The translations under genes were made by a program, and so were the position numbers. The notes below the pieces were generated by a model, which worked only from the letters and a program-made list of their open reading frames with translations, had not been told where the DNA came from and searched no databases. From positions 372,001-436,000 of the forward strand of contig WHVD01000009.1 of NCBI GenBank assembly GCA_015178975.1: a stretch of DNA of 64,000 nucleotides, read 5' to 3'. Position 1 is the first letter of the stretch; every line of letters starts with the position of its first letter. This document shows, in pieces, positions 1 through 11,324 of the stretch. Origin of the DNA: Hysterangium stoloniferum (taxonomy: Eukaryota; Basidiomycota; Agaricomycetes; Hysterangiales; Hysterangiaceae).

Positions 1-283
1 CCAAGAACCACCACTCGTAAGACACAAACTAGGTCTACTACAAGCGGCGATCAGGGTAACGTAACAGCTACCACATAGGTAGCATTATCTGAACTACTGA
101 ATACTTCTGGCCTTGAACTATAACAGTCGAGGCCTCCACTCGAACCATCGCACTCGTTGACTCATTCGTCATCTCGTGCTCTTTCTCTCACTTCCTCTTA
201 TATTGCACCGAATAGGTCAATATCCTTCCTTTCTACTCATTTCTTCGTATATAGAACGGTCAGAACTTCCACCACCCTTCACA
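1..283 (+). repeat. 3' part of a Gypsy-A type LTR (LTR-a family)
   Basis: This stretch matches, with changes, the repeats at 22729-23080 (opposite strand) and 50768-51117 (same strand). The shared landmarks are the block around 45-155 and the terminal CTTCACA at 277-283. Only the 3' part of the LTR lies in the window, because the repeat runs off the left edge. It joins directly to the middle of a gag gene at 284. No primer-binding site follows the LTR end, unlike the copies at 20757 and 59236, so the junction is a rearrangement and not a normal 5' LTR. Confidence 0.75.
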
Positions 284-1979
284 CCCGGTGGGGATCACAT
301 TGTCCCTAAGGTTGACTACCAGTATATATACATCTGGATGTTGGAGGAGTCTCTTAACGGGATCACTTGGAATTCTTCATTTGCGTATTTTACCTTAAGG
401 GGTCGGTTAAGGTGAAATCAGAGGAGGCTTGATAAGATGGTTTTGGAAGTGCTCTACCCTTATGGTGATTCCATCCAGGTACCCGATTTGCCCATCTCCA
501 CAACCAGTTCGTTCGTTCGTACCCTGAATGGGTCTCCCAACACTCGTTTCCTTCGTTCACTCAATCGTCCCATTATTTTGCAAGATTTCCCATTGGATAT
601 AAGGACGCAAGTCGCAGAACGTCTTCAGGAAAAGGGAATGGAAATCTGCACTCCCCTCTATCAACCTCAACCTCATCGACCTTTGAATACGGCCGAAATC
701 GAGAGAGGTATCGCAACGGAACCTAGCCCTACCCCCCATCAGGGAATCCCCCGCTCTCGCATCACGTTCGAACAAATTCCGAGTAATCCTAACATCGGCA
801 ATCACCAAGCTGCGACTAGGAATCGATCAGTCGCCAACAGGGGTCGACCGTATTTCTCTACTGCATTCACTGAGGGTATAGCTGGTCAAGTTGCTGGTCG
901 AGGATCGCTGAATCCAGTTGATCCCCGCCATTCCCTGCCGAACTCCTCGAACCCCTTTTTGCCAGCAGGAGGACCCCCTAGTAATTCATCCAGGAGTTCT
1001 AGTGCCTCAAGCTATGGAGGAAATTCGGGACGTGGGGGGCGTTACGGTAGAGTACCTAACTCTCTCTTTCAAACTCCGATGCAGCCTCGAGTCAGTGCGC
1101 CTATCGATGACTTACCTAAGGATAAAAGGATCGCTCTTAACACCAACGACATCAAGATAAAATGGTCAGACCTTCCCGAATACAATGGAACTCAGTCCAA
1201 GGCATTGGATTACATCATGGATATTATGAGTCTCTCGGAGATCTCAGACTCCATGAGCACACTGTTGGGAGTCGCTCTGCCAAGACGACTTACCGGCGAT
1301 GCCAAGATCTGGTGGAGCACCCTAGACCGTGAACATTGCACTGAATTCAGTCGATCTCACGGATTGTTTCTTTGGGGTATCGTAAAATGATTACTTGGAA
1401 CTCGTTGGTGCGAATCCTTAGCTCTAGAATGGGAAGCCATGAAATTTTGACAAATCGGTCACAATCGTGAGACACCCATTCATTACATTCAGCGGAGGGT
1501 CAAGCTCTATCGATTCCTGTACGGGTTCCACCAAAACCAGAAGGATGAAACGCGCAGACTCATCCTGACGCTGCCCACGGAATGGCTTTACCTTCTACAG
1601 GGACAACCTATCAACGACATCATGAGCCTGCAGACTTATGCGAACAATTTACAAGAGGCGTTGATTAACGCTTGGGTTCAAACACATCGAGAGCGTTATT
1701 GGTTCCAAAAGCCTAGAGTCATGATCGCCGAGCAAGATGAGTCAGATCCTTGGCATGAGGAAGAACACTCTGGAGGAATCGACCCCACTAACCGAGGTCA
1801 TGTCCTCCTCGGCAAACTCAAAGATAAAACGGTCCCTAGGAGATCGAACGCTAAGCAGGGTAAGAAACACAGCAAGTTCTTTTTCGAACGAAGTGACAAG
1901 AAAAGCATTGCCAAACCTCCGAAGGAGTGTTGGATTTGTGGGAGTTTAGAGCATTTCAAGATCAACTGCCCCCATGCGG
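284..1979 (+). pseudogene. gag: gag (capsid/nucleocapsid) of Gypsy-A copy 1, broken
   Basis: The coding region starts in mid-gag (similar to residues of the sister copy near 17100). After a frame change, the main open stretch is 437-1390. Reading then continues past a TGA at 1388-1390 (the sister copy reads Gly) and a TGA at 1448-1450 (the sister copy reads CGA). It ends in a zinc knuckle, CX2CX4HX4C, encoded at 1928-1969. The Ser/Gly/Arg-rich stretch around 900-1060 is a likely disordered linker. Gag packages the element RNA into cytoplasmic virus-like particles. The N-terminal part, present at 17012-17572 and 59398-60213 in other copies, is missing here. The last codons run directly into the LTR inserted at 1980. 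Confidence 0.8.
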
Positions 1980-2058
1980 TGTAGAGAGTTCAACCGGAAA
2001 GAGACTAATATGGCAATAGTTTCAAGTCACGTCACAAGCACAAATTCTTATATATACT

Positions 2059-2598
2059 TTGGCACTCAAGACGACTTCTACACAGCCAAATCAGTTTCAT
2101 CAAACAGACGACCAAAACTCCATCATGTTCAACACTGCATCATCCTCCAAAGTAACCCTCAGTTCCTACTCGAAACCGACTCTTCACTCCCAAATAGAAC
2201 TCCAGCCAATAACGTCTCGATTCTCCTCATCCTCAGACATCATTTCCAAGCCCCTACCAGCCCACCAATGCTCCTCCAAGAAATACCATCATTTCCTCCG
2301 TCGACAAGGTATTCGACTCCCATATGCTCCAGACGATCCTGTCTTCATTCGTATAGAGCACTATGATGGCTCCTCCGAAATCCTCCACTATCGATTCGAT
2401 CGAGTGTTCCACCAGGACTGTTCCCCACCGTCATCGGGAATCTATTACATGGCAACGTTCACTCCAGTAGGAGATCACAGAGGACCCAAGTTATTTAGGA
2501 CCCCGGTTCCAGAGGGAAGTCAAGTAGAGCCTCGTCGAGGTCGTCGTCGATTCATGTTCCTTGCGTGGTTGTGGAGCCTACTCACCACCTGGTTCTAA
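2059..2598 (+). CDS. 179-aa open frame inside the LTR-b repeat, function unknown
   Basis: An uninterrupted frame of 179 codons occupies the left half of the solo LTR. The product is Ser/Thr-rich at the N-terminus. Its C-terminal third has the composition of a folded segment and ends in a basic stretch followed by a Trp/Leu-rich tail. I recognise no domain. LTRs rarely encode proteins, and a frame of this length could occur by chance in a 1.4-kb repeat, so coding is doubtful. It is listed because the frame is open while the surrounding gag-pol is not. Confidence 0.2.
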   Translation: MALKTTSTQPNQFHQTDDQNSIMFNTASSSKVTLSSYSKPTLHSQIELQPITSRFSSSSDIISKPLPAHQCSSKKYHHFLRRQGIRLPYAPDDPVFIRIEHYDGSSEILHYRFDRVFHQDCSPPSSGIYYMATFTPVGDHRGPKLFRTPVPEGSQVEPRRGRRRFMFLAWLWSLLTTWF

Positions 2599-3033
2599 AT
2601 GGTGATTGATTGTGTCCCCTCCTTATACTGCAAAACTAGGAACACAATACGTCCAATCTCGGTTCATCGATTGGTAATATTGTCAAGATTTCGAAATCAA
2701 GCATAGCATTTGAGGGTGACGCATTATCGTGGGATTCTTGTGTTTCTGACTCATGTCATCGATGTTTCATCAGCCATCACTTCTATTACTCCATCATCCC
2801 TATTGTCTGACTCACTTCCCCTATTGTTCTATTGTGTTTCCCCATTTATCCATATCACATGTCTGATCTCATCTTTTGTTTGTCATTCTCTTATTGTTCA
2901 GCGCAGCCTCCCCCTATTTTTGTTCACAGCTTTACTAACACTCCTATTGTGATGACTCAGAGATGACACACCATATCGCATCGTTATTGTGTCGTTGTTT
3001 GTAGATGTTTGATTTGACCTGTGCTCTCTCATG

Positions 3034-3042
3034 TATATAAGG
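3034..3042 (+). promoter_or_regulatory. TATA box of LTR-b
   Basis: TATATAAGG preceded by ATG, in the same form as the TATA boxes of LTR-c (6201, 27827) and LTR-d (10612). It sits in the right part of the LTR, as expected for a U3 promoter with R-U5 downstream. Confidence 0.5.
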
Positions 3043-3385
3043 GCCTCTCTTTTGCCCACTATTGAACAAGCAATTTCGTTGTATCTCATTTCGAAGCTCA
3101 TTCTTAAGGACAATCTCTTAAGTCTTACTCTCAGTCTCACTCCTACGGCCAGTAAGGGATACTGTGGTGTCTCTTATTGTTGAAGTTCTACACTCCTCGA
3201 CATTGGGCTTACGTCAGCCTTTTGTATTCATCTTCGTTTACGTCATCCAAGGTCCGATCTCTAGCCTCTCGCTCCGAGTGTGTTTGGTTATAGACTGGTT
3301 TCAAGAACGACTGTGTCAGTGACTGTCATAAAGACTTGACCGTTGCGCGCAGGTTATTAGGTCTTTTCCTAGTAACGAACTTACA

Positions 3386-4513
3386 GCGGGCAGGATGTTG
3401 CACTATGTCTCTATTAACAAGTGCTCCACGCAGAACCCAATGGAGGAGGCAGAGGATCAAAGGGCTTATGAAACAGTTTATGGATTAAGTGTACAGGGAC
3501 AAGTACATAATATTGATGAGGAATCGATTTTCATTTCTGTCTACCTTCCTCAGCCAGAGGACAACATCGTTTCAGACGTGAAAGCATCCTCGAATGAGAA
3601 TGAGACATCGCAAGTTTATGTTTCTATATCAGACTATGATTTTCTCGAGAAAGGAGACTGGCTAGATGCTCATTGTCAGAACCGTGAAGGTCTGACTGAG
3701 ACGAGAGTTTTATCGCGACCTGAACCTCCCACCATTGAGGAAATTGTCGATGAGGACACATTTGCGAACTGATCTAAGGAAATAAGTCAGACCTACATTA
3801 TAGAAGACCCCTCTGAGTCAGAGGGATCGGAGGAGGAGAGCTTCCCCTTCGACCCAGGGCAATTACCCGACTTAATTCCTTGCGATGAGTCAGACTCTGA
3901 AGCGGACGACTCTATTTCGAATGCCACTCCCAAGGTACCTAATGGTAGATGTATCAGGAGGAACATCAAACTAGCTGCAAGAAAAGAAAGCAAAAGACCT
4001 AGAGTTCAATACCCCCGATCCAGTCGACTTATGAAAGAGGATTCGACTATTATCTATTGCAGAAGGGACCCTCCGGGTGGATATTCCAGTATTGGGATTT
4101 CAGCATTACACGTCTACGGACGCATAGGGAATTCAGAAGCCTCAAATCCTATTAAAATCAGGCTGGACGCTGGGGCTGACCTCTCCTTAATCTCGGAGGA
4201 TTTCTATAAGGAACTAGAGGATCGCCCTAAACTCAAGCAAGGACTCAAGCTGCGCCTCGTACAACTTACCGGTAATGCCAAAGTATTAGGATACGTCAAT
4301 GTCCCCATTTATCTCGAGGACGACACCGGTATACTCCTTAAATTTACCGCTGAAACGTACGTTGTCCGAGGTATGACCATCCCGATCCTTCTTGGAGAAG
4401 ACTTTCACGTGAACTATGAGATCGGGACACTGCGAGACCAACCGCTGGGTTCCAGATTGATTTTGCCTGGGAGAGCAGGATCTATCCCAGCCAGTTCTTC
4501 CAAGGAGCCGTAG
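3386..4513 (+). pseudogene. Acidic linker and retropepsin of Gypsy-A copy 1
   Basis: From 3395 the frame encodes an acidic Glu/Asp-rich segment of about 125 codons that ends at a TGA (3770-3772); the sister copy reads CGA there. After a frame change, 4031-4513 encodes the aspartic protease. The active-site motif is LDAGAD, with the usual hydrophobic context downstream (residues about 48-130 of this frame). Retropepsin cleaves the Gag-Pol polyprotein. A TAG closes this frame at 4511-4513 where the sister copy reads CAG. In the sister copy the linker is also acidic and joined to the zinc knuckle without an insertion. Confidence 0.8.
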
Positions 4514-5151
4514 CCTTTAACCTTTTCGATTAGCAAGATCCCCTTTGAGGAATTAGCCAATGACTCACCTGAATTGACTTCCAAACCAGACAAAGGAGTG
4601 TGTACTGAAAGAGTCGCACGGGCCTTACAAGATTGTACTATAGAACTGGAATCGGCTCGATTAGTACCAATCTTTGTAGGAGATCTTATTGGTGACCAAT
4701 GGATAGTCGAGGGAGTTGTCTTGCAGAACGACGATGGGAGTATACTAGCTGCTCCCACCACTGCCATCTCTAGGGAACGTGCCGCGATACCTCTCGCTAA
4801 TCCCTCTCTGATGCCAAGAATCATCAGACGAGGGGAAACCGTTGGATTAATTCACGACGTGAACAAATGGGCCCAGACTCCTAGATCTTCGACTGAGAAA
4901 GCATCAATGCAGTCAACGGCAACCAAGATCGCCCATCTCGTCAAGAGTCTATCAAAAATAGAGGAGGAGTGTGTCCTTAATCCTCAATCCTCCGGACTGC
5001 CCCCAGAATGGGAACTCACAGACGATTTCAACCCAGCAGGTCCTAAAACGTCAGAGGTTGCCACCACAGAAACATTTCATGCGGAAGATCTGCATAAGCT
5101 GGTTAACTTAGGACCTGACATCCCTACCGATGTCTCCTCCTGCTTGGAGTC
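4514..5151 (+). pseudogene. Pre-RT region and RT N-terminus of Gypsy-A copy 1 (5' part)
   Basis: An open reading continues from the protease into the spacer before reverse transcriptase. It is colinear with 14366-13680 on the other strand. The frame ends artificially at 5165 because a solo LTR is inserted after 5151. The codons LES just before the insertion continue as VLTKNV at 7168, exactly as in the sister copy. This places the target site inside the coding sequence. Confidence 0.8.
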
Positions 5152-5596
5152 TGTTATGTATTTGTAGCTTTTTTCTGATTTTTAAACAATTTCCCCTAAC
5201 AAATTGCGAAAACAAATATTCAAATGTAATTATATTGCGGCGATTAAATTGTACAATATTTTTTTGATTTATCCTGAATTTATACAATTTATTTTGTATT
5301 TCTATCTAATAAATTGAGCAAGCTATTGAATTTCTACTTTTTATTCTTTTTTGATTCATATGTCGGCGACTCAGCATTTATTCACAACGTGCGAGTAATC
5401 ATGTGATATTCACATGACATTTCAAACTCCGACGCCGACAAAATGCGATGTGAAATAATCGCGCATAATCAAGGTAATATATACATTTATATTATTATAA
5501 TAAAATATTATATTTATAACTAACTAAAAATAAATATAATAAATATAATAATATAAGCCGGCCACCTGTGTTTATTATACGGCGTGCAGGAAACTC

Positions 5597-5830
5597 GTCA
5601 CAACAAGTGACAGCCATCACAACAAGTGACAGCCATCACAACAAGTGACAGCCATCACAACAAGTGACAGTTGTCACAAAGGCACGTGATGGTCACAGAG
5701 GCGTGCGACGGTCACAGAGGCGTGCGATGGTCACAGAGGCGCGCGACGGTCACAGAGGCGCGCGACCATCACAGAGGCGCGCAACCGTCACAAAGGTGTG
5801 CGACTGTCACAATGTGTGACAGTCACAAGA
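5597..5830 (+). repeat. Two adjoining 19-bp tandem repeat runs inside LTR-c copy 1
   Basis: About four units of TCACAACAAGTGACAGCCA are followed by six or seven units of the form GTCACAGAGGCGTGCGACG with changes at a few positions. Every unit carries GTCAC or GTGAC half-sites. The second LTR-c copy has a much shorter version at about 27407-27505, so the array varies in copy number. Confidence 0.85.
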
Positions 5831-6200
5831 TGCGAAGGATATCATGCGTGTGCACAGGCGCGAGAGCATTATATAATCATATATGCTACTACAGCAAAAA
5901 CCGGAAATCTCTGGAACATTCCAGTGGCTGCCAAAGTAATAGTAGTTAGTAGATACTAATAATAGATAGAATATTGTAGAATATTCTATAAGATTCTATT
6001 ATGCCAAGAATATTCTATAGTGTCTTAGAAGTAGTTAGAACCTTCCACTATGCTCTAGAAAATTCTAGAAAATTCTAAATGACATCATTCCTTCCAGAAT
6101 GACATCATTCAATCTTCTAGAATCTTCTAAATGACATCATTCCTTCCAGAATGACATCATTCAATCTTCTAGAATCTTCTAAATGTCTCAGACCAAAATG

Positions 6201-6209
6201 TATATAAGG
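6201..6209 (+). promoter_or_regulatory. TATA box of LTR-c copy 1
   Basis: TATATAAGG precedes a segment (6340-6590) with six spaced copies of a motif like CACCTCTTGTTGAG. The same box and motif series are in copy 2 at 27827 and after. The box gives the transcription direction of the LTR as +. Confidence 0.55.
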
Positions 6210-7162
6210 AGCTCAGCTCCAGCCTTGAAAAACAATCAAATCAATCTTTACTACATTTTATCAGCCACATCAGTGTGCCACTGCAGCAAGCAGTTTATTC
6301 CACCCCTTGTTGGGCTGTTGGATAAATATATACAAACACTTAGTCACCTCTAGTTGAGCTGCTGACCTAAGCTATCTCAGGATCCCTTTGTCACCTCTTG
6401 TTGAGCTTCTGACAATAATCCTACCCCCTGGTCACTCTTCTGACCAATCAGGATTCCCTGCCACCTCTTGTTGAGCTTCTGGTATTAATCCTTTATACTA
6501 TAGTCATCTCTTAATTGAGTACCGATTATTAGTTTTCTTTACATTGTTATTTGTAGTCTAAAACTTCAGTCACCTCTAGTTGAGTAATTTGACTGTTATT
6601 ACATTGCAAATAATCCCGTTCCTTTGTTCATTTATTGTGAATCAGTAAAGCATATTCACATAAACAAATACTGAGAATATCCTTGCAGAATCCTTAAGAC
6701 TACATTAAGATCCTGATAAGTTAGTATCACAGTAGACCCTGTAGGTTAGTGTAAATAAAGCATATATTAGCCAAATAGTGTTTTATTCTATATCTAATCT
6801 TTTGACCTGTTTATAAATATTTTTACTGTTTGATAAATAGTATAAAATATATATAAACTAGCTAGAATTGAAGTTGAATCTAGATTCTGAATCAGTGAAT
6901 TGTTATTCATATTTTAGTAGTGTTTTTACAGAAAAAGAACAAGCTTGTACAAGTAGCTCTCAAAACCTTCTTTGCGAAGTAGGGTGCATATATTCAAGTA
7001 AACTCTTGACTTCAGGGGTTCTAAGTCTATTTAGGCTGCCACTGATTAATATCAAATACTTAAATTATTTTACCTTGCAGTGAATTGAGTATTTGCACAT
7101 TTTGATAGAGCATTGGACTCCTTTTTCAGAAAATAGTATTAAAATAAGGCTAATACATCACA

Positions 7163-10078
7163 GAGTCGGTATTAACTAAGAATGTCCTAGCCTTCGGAGT
7201 AGACGGGTGACTGGGACAAGTGGATGTCAAGGTCAATGTCCCATTGAAAGAGGGCGCGCAACCTATTTCAATGTCAATGTTCCCAACCTCCCCAGCTAAT
7301 AGGAAAGTCATTGATGAACAAATGGATACTTGGTTCCAACAGGGAGTAATCGAACCGTCCAAGAGTCCTTGGGGGGCGCCAGCCTTTGTCGTCTATCGCA
7401 ATGGGAAACCATGAGTAGTGATCGACTATAAAAAGTTGAATAGTCTAACAGTTCCTGACGAATTCCCACCGCCATGCTAGTCGGAAATCATGCAAGCGCT
7501 TTCGGGCCCTAACATCTTATCTTCCTTCGATGCACTAGCCGGTTTTACCCAACTTGAAATGTTAGAGGAAGACAAGCCGAAGACCGCCTTCAGATCCCAT
7601 CGAGGACTGTGGCAATTCAGGAGAATGCCCTTTGGATTTCTAATGGACCTTCTATATTCCAAAGGGTTATGCAAACCGTACTTGCATCTTACTTATGGAT
7701 ATTCTGCCTGGTTTATATTGACGACATCGTGATCTTTTCTAAGACATGGGACAATCATCTAGAACATTTAGATCAGGTTTTACAAGCCATAATTGCTGCG
7801 GGAATCACTCTCTCGCCCAAAAAGTGCTATGTGGGGTATAATTCGATTCTACTACTAGGACATAAGGTGTCTAGACTCGGCTTTTCGACCCATCAAGAAA
7901 AGGTCACTGCTATATTAGAATTGGCTACGCCTTCTAAGATAGCAGATCTTCAACGTTTTCTAGGAATGGTTCTGTACTTCTCCGCGTACATACTATTTTA
8001 CTCCTGGACGGTCGCTCCACTTTTCAACCTCTTGAAGAAAGGAGTTCGTTGGAATTGGGATTCTGAACACGCCCGTGCTTTTGAGGACATCAAGGTTGCG
8101 TTGAGCTCAGCTCCAGTACTCAGACACCCCACAAGTGGTATGCCTTATCGGTTATACACAGATGCTTCGGACTTTGTGCTAGGATGTTGTCTCCAACAAA
8201 TACAGAAAATGACGCTTAAAGACCTTAAGGATACAAAAATTTATGCCCAAGCACGAGCAGCATTCGATCAATCACGAGACGTGCCCATTTTCATTACTCG
8301 TTATAAAACCAAGGAGCTGGAATTCACCTGGATGGATTCCTGGGCCGCAGATTTTGATGACACCAGCGTCACAGTCGAACGCGTTATTGCCTATTGGAGC
8401 TGTATGCTCAAGAAAGCAGAATGTAACTATTCAGCCACAGAGCGAGAAGTGTTAGCCGCTAAAGAAGGATTAGTCCATTTCCAGCCCTTTATTGAAGGCG
8501 AACATATCCTTCTGATCACTGACCATGCGGTGTTACAATGGGCCAGATCTTACGAGAATACTAATTGTCGACTGGCTGCATGGGGGGCGGTATACGCTGC
8601 ATACCCCAGTCTGGAAATCCTACATAGAGCAGGACGAATACATAGCAATGTTGACCCACTGTCCAGACTTCCTCGAGTACCGGACTATGCTAGCCCCGTG
8701 AGAGACAACCTTTTACCGATTGTAGCGGATTCTTATAACCGGAATGACGATGAGATGTTATGGGAGAACAAACTAGCGGAAAAAGCCGTCTTTCTCACTC
8801 ATCACGAGTTAGTTGAACCAGTCGGAACCATGGAAGAAGTCCCCCAAATGAAATGGGACTTGCACAACCTCCCCAGAAACGATGAAATCGATGAAGCGAA
8901 TTTTACTCTCTCGAATCCACAATTGCTTATAGAGATCGACGAAAATTATGCTAAGGAACTTCGCGATGGATACCAGAAGGATCCCACCTTCAGAAATCAT
9001 TACGCCACTGATCCCATTTCTCCAAACATGGTAACTACTCCTTCGCATTATTTCATCGGCAAGAATAAGTTATTGTTTTTTCGAGATTCGGACTGGAAAA
9101 GTCGAATCTGTGTTCCTAGCAGCATGACGACAACCATACTCAAGCTGATACATGATAATCCCTTCGAAGGAGCTCATGCAGGTGGCCACAGGCTCTTTAA
9201 TCTGATGAAAGACCGTTTCTTCTGGCCGAGGATGTTGCATGACTGCGTGGCGTACACTTGCAGCTGCGACATATGCCAGAAAACTAAAATTGATCATTCC
9301 GCTCGACAAGGAGCTCTTCGACCCACGGATGTACCCCTAAGGCCGTTTGAGGTTGTCTCGATGGACCTGATTACTGGATTGCCTCCTTCTACAGAGGGTG
9401 GTTATTCCGCCATCTTTGTCGCCGTGGATAAACTCATGCGTTTCTTAATCTGTGAACCCACCACTTCAGATCTATCTGCAGAAGGATTCGCGCGGATCTT
9501 CGTGAATAAAGTAGCCGCTCCTTTCGGCCTGCCTTCAAGGATAATCTGTGATTGAGACAAGAGGTGGACCTGTAGGTTCTGGAGAGAAGTCTGCAAAGTA
9601 TACAGAAGTGCCCTTGCAGTATCCTCGTCCCACCATCCTCAGACCGACGGTCAAACAGAGAACGCTAATGCTATTGTGGAGCAAATGCTCAGAGCATACT
9701 GCGCCTCTTCGGAGGAGGAATGGTCTAAATGGACTCAAGTAGTGGCTCATACCTACAATTTGACGGTTCAATGCTCAACAAGCTATGTATGCACCGGCCT
9801 TTTTGCTGATGGGCTACTTACCAAGAGGAATGTCTAGCTGTCTGGGAGGGGATGACCCTGTGGTTCCCAGAGAATTATCAGATAGCCCTGTAGCCAACCA
9901 ATGGATCTTAGAATTGGAGAATCACCGACAAGTGGCGCAGGATTCGATTGCGCGAGCACAAGAAACCCAAGCTCGCAGTTACAACAAGAGATGGAGATTG
10001 GTGGAAGATATCTCAGAGGGAGATTATGTTCTGATTAATCCCCATTCTCTCGAGCTCGTCGAAGACAAGGGACCCTTA
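7163..10078 (+). pseudogene. pol: RT, RNase H and integrase of Gypsy-A copy 1, broken
   Basis: RT resumes at 7168. The palm motif YIDD is at 7714-7725. RNase H follows, with the TDAS motif at about 8159-8170. An HHCC zinc domain at about 9150-9300 precedes an integrase core whose spacing fits DD35E. The long open stretch is 7609-9555. Stops lie at 7208-7210, 7412-7414, 7478-7480 and 9553-9555. Three of these are TGA where Arg is expected. A one-base loss near 7633-7640 shifts frame inside RT, and another shift occurs near 9783. The integrase C-terminal part continues to about 10078, where LTR-d sequence begins. RT and RNase H would copy element RNA and integrase would insert the cDNA, but this copy cannot make the proteins. 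Confidence 0.88.
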
Positions 10079-10309
10079 TATTTTTATTGTGAAATATAAG
10101 GCTCTATTCCTTTTAACTTCGCATAGTCATAATAATAGCATATATGAACTCATATTATGCTATTATATCTTAGTTAATTTATTATAATTTTTAACTAATT
10201 ATTTATATTTTATTTACTTAGTTATTACCTTTCGGCACCTTGCTGCACCCTAGTTTGCGCATTTTTGGAGTCATGTGACTTATTAGATAAGCCTCTGGTG
10301 TCGGGATGC

Positions 10310-10399
10310 CACACAAGTCACGGATGTGACTACCTGAGTCACACAAGTCACGAATGTGACTACCTGAGTCACACAAGTCACGAATGTGACTACCCGAGT
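10310..10399 (+). repeat. Three 30-bp tandem units in LTR-d copy A
   Basis: Three near-perfect units with core CACAAGTCACGAATGTGAC, so each has an inverted GTCAC/GTGAC pair. The inverted copy at 17580-20457 has only one related unit (near 18515-18545). The array is a local expansion. Confidence 0.85.
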
Positions 10400-10611
10400 C
10401 ATTATTAGATTCCGCCGACTCATCATTTGCTTCTGTCCCGGGACCGCGGCCTTGAACCTTCCTGTTCAAGCAAGAGGTTAGAACCCTTGTCTCAGAGAAG
10501 GGAATCACATGATAAATAAAGGGTAAATAATGAGTAGAATATGAGGTCATTATGATCTAACTAATGACCTCATAAACTAAATAGTTAGCTAATCATTGAG
10601 TTATCAAAATG

Positions 10612-10620
10612 TATATAAGG
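10612..10620 (+). promoter_or_regulatory. TATA box of LTR-d copy A
   Basis: TATATAAGG in the same local context as in LTR-c. The inverted LTR-d copies have the matching box on the other strand (near 18285 and 56260). Confidence 0.5.
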
Positions 10621-11324
10621 AGGGCTAAGTTTCCAATAAAATCATCTATCTCACACATATTTTACAGTACAGCACAGAAGCTTACCTCATCATCCTAAGG
10701 ACAATAATAGCCTTAGTCTGATATACTAACTGCAAGCACCTACACTTGCAGCATCTTGAATCTTTGTCAGCAACTCTTGGACTTAGCTAATCATCTAAGT
10801 TCCCCAGCCTCACAGCTACCCTTTAGGCTTATTAATTACATAATAAACCTAATAAGTATCTAAGTATCCTTACTGAAATCCCTGCCAATACTAGATTACT
10901 CAAGGCCCAGCCCTAAGTTTATTGAATTAATCAAGTACAAGCACTCAGATAATCCAATACAAATTACTTTCTCTATTAATAAATTATTTAACACCTTGTT
11001 AAATAACTATTAATAGTTACAAATAAGCATACAAGAATCCGAAGCTCTTATATCAAGTCTCTGCCAAGTTACTGTGTATATATTCAGCTTCCAGCCCCTA
11101 TTCTCAAGAAATAGCTCTTTTATTTGCTAAAAGAGTCATACACAGTTCTATTGAACCTTTCAATAATCAAAATAAGCATTGATTTGAGTTGTTTAAGCTT
11201 CATAGCGCAGCTCATTAATCTATCAGTATTTAAATTACTGGACCTTTGCTTGTTTTATTGTTGAAGCTCTGTGACACTATAGCATATATTGAGCTATCTA
11301 AGAGAATCCCCTGAATACATTACA

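Larger units (their letters stand above)
1980..3385 (+). mobile_element. Solo LTR, LTR-b family (1.4 kb), inserted in gag-pro
   Basis: The repeat begins TGTAGAGAG and ends ACTTACA, that is TG...CA. It is flanked by GCGG at 1976-1979 and 3386-3389, a 4-bp duplication (a fifth base may have mutated). Deleting it with one GCGG gives the continuous zinc-knuckle-to-linker reading seen in the sister copy at about 15420-15440. A TATA box lies at 3034-3040, about 350 bp before the right end, placing the promoter in the + direction. There is no second copy in this window. Confidence 0.8.
5152..7162 (+). mobile_element. Solo LTR, LTR-c family (2.0 kb), copy 1
   Basis: The repeat begins TGTTATGTA and ends ACATCACA. 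GAGTC flanks it at 5147-5151 and 7163-7167. Removing the insert and one GAGTC restores the RT frame exactly. A near-identical copy lies at 26963-28793. The right half holds a TATA box (6201-6209), and the + orientation is deduced from it. Two runs of roughly 19-bp units (about 5597-5830) and a duplicated block around 6070-6185 make this copy about 180 bp longer than the other. I see no gag-pol sequence in it, so its autonomous parent is not in the window. Confidence 0.92.
284..10078 (+). mobile_element. Ty3/gypsy retrotransposon, Gypsy-A copy 1 (decayed, nested insertions)
   Basis: Reading + strand, the element carries gag with a CCHC zinc knuckle, an acidic linker, retropepsin, RT with YIDD, RNase H and a DD35E integrase, the order of a Ty3/gypsy element. 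It aligns along its length with the inverted copy at 11991-20680. Two solo LTRs sit inside it (1980-3385 and 5152-7162); removing each with one copy of its TSD restores the reading seen in the sister copy. The gag N-terminus is missing and the right end stops within the integrase C-terminal region at an LTR-d junction near 10078. Several nonsense codons and at least two frameshifts make it non-autonomous. Family identity is secure; the exact outer limits are approximate. Confidence 0.9.
10079..11324 (+). repeat. LTR-d copy A, 5'-truncated
   Basis: It matches the repeats at 17580-20457 and 55662-56777 (both inverted). It ends in ATACATTACA at 11324, but the first ~110 bp, starting TGTGAGGTATC in the other copies, are missing. 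The flanks do not match: gypsy integrase lies left and a Tc1 transposase fragment right. The copy is therefore a rearrangement product, not a clean insertion. Transcription orientation is + (TATA at 10612-10620). Confidence 0.85.

Noticed and set aside
5597..5830. CRISPR-like look of the 19-bp repeats
   Set aside because: The units abut without unique spacers, and the context is a eukaryotic LTR.
5671..5949. 92-codon + strand frame of repeated HRG/SQR residues
   Set aside because: It falls in the LTR-c tandem repeats and is not kept in the second LTR-c copy.
10218..10550. 110-codon - strand frame with three DSGSHIRDLC units
   Set aside because: It lies wholly in LTR-d and reflects the 30-bp tandem repeat; the sister LTRs do not keep it.
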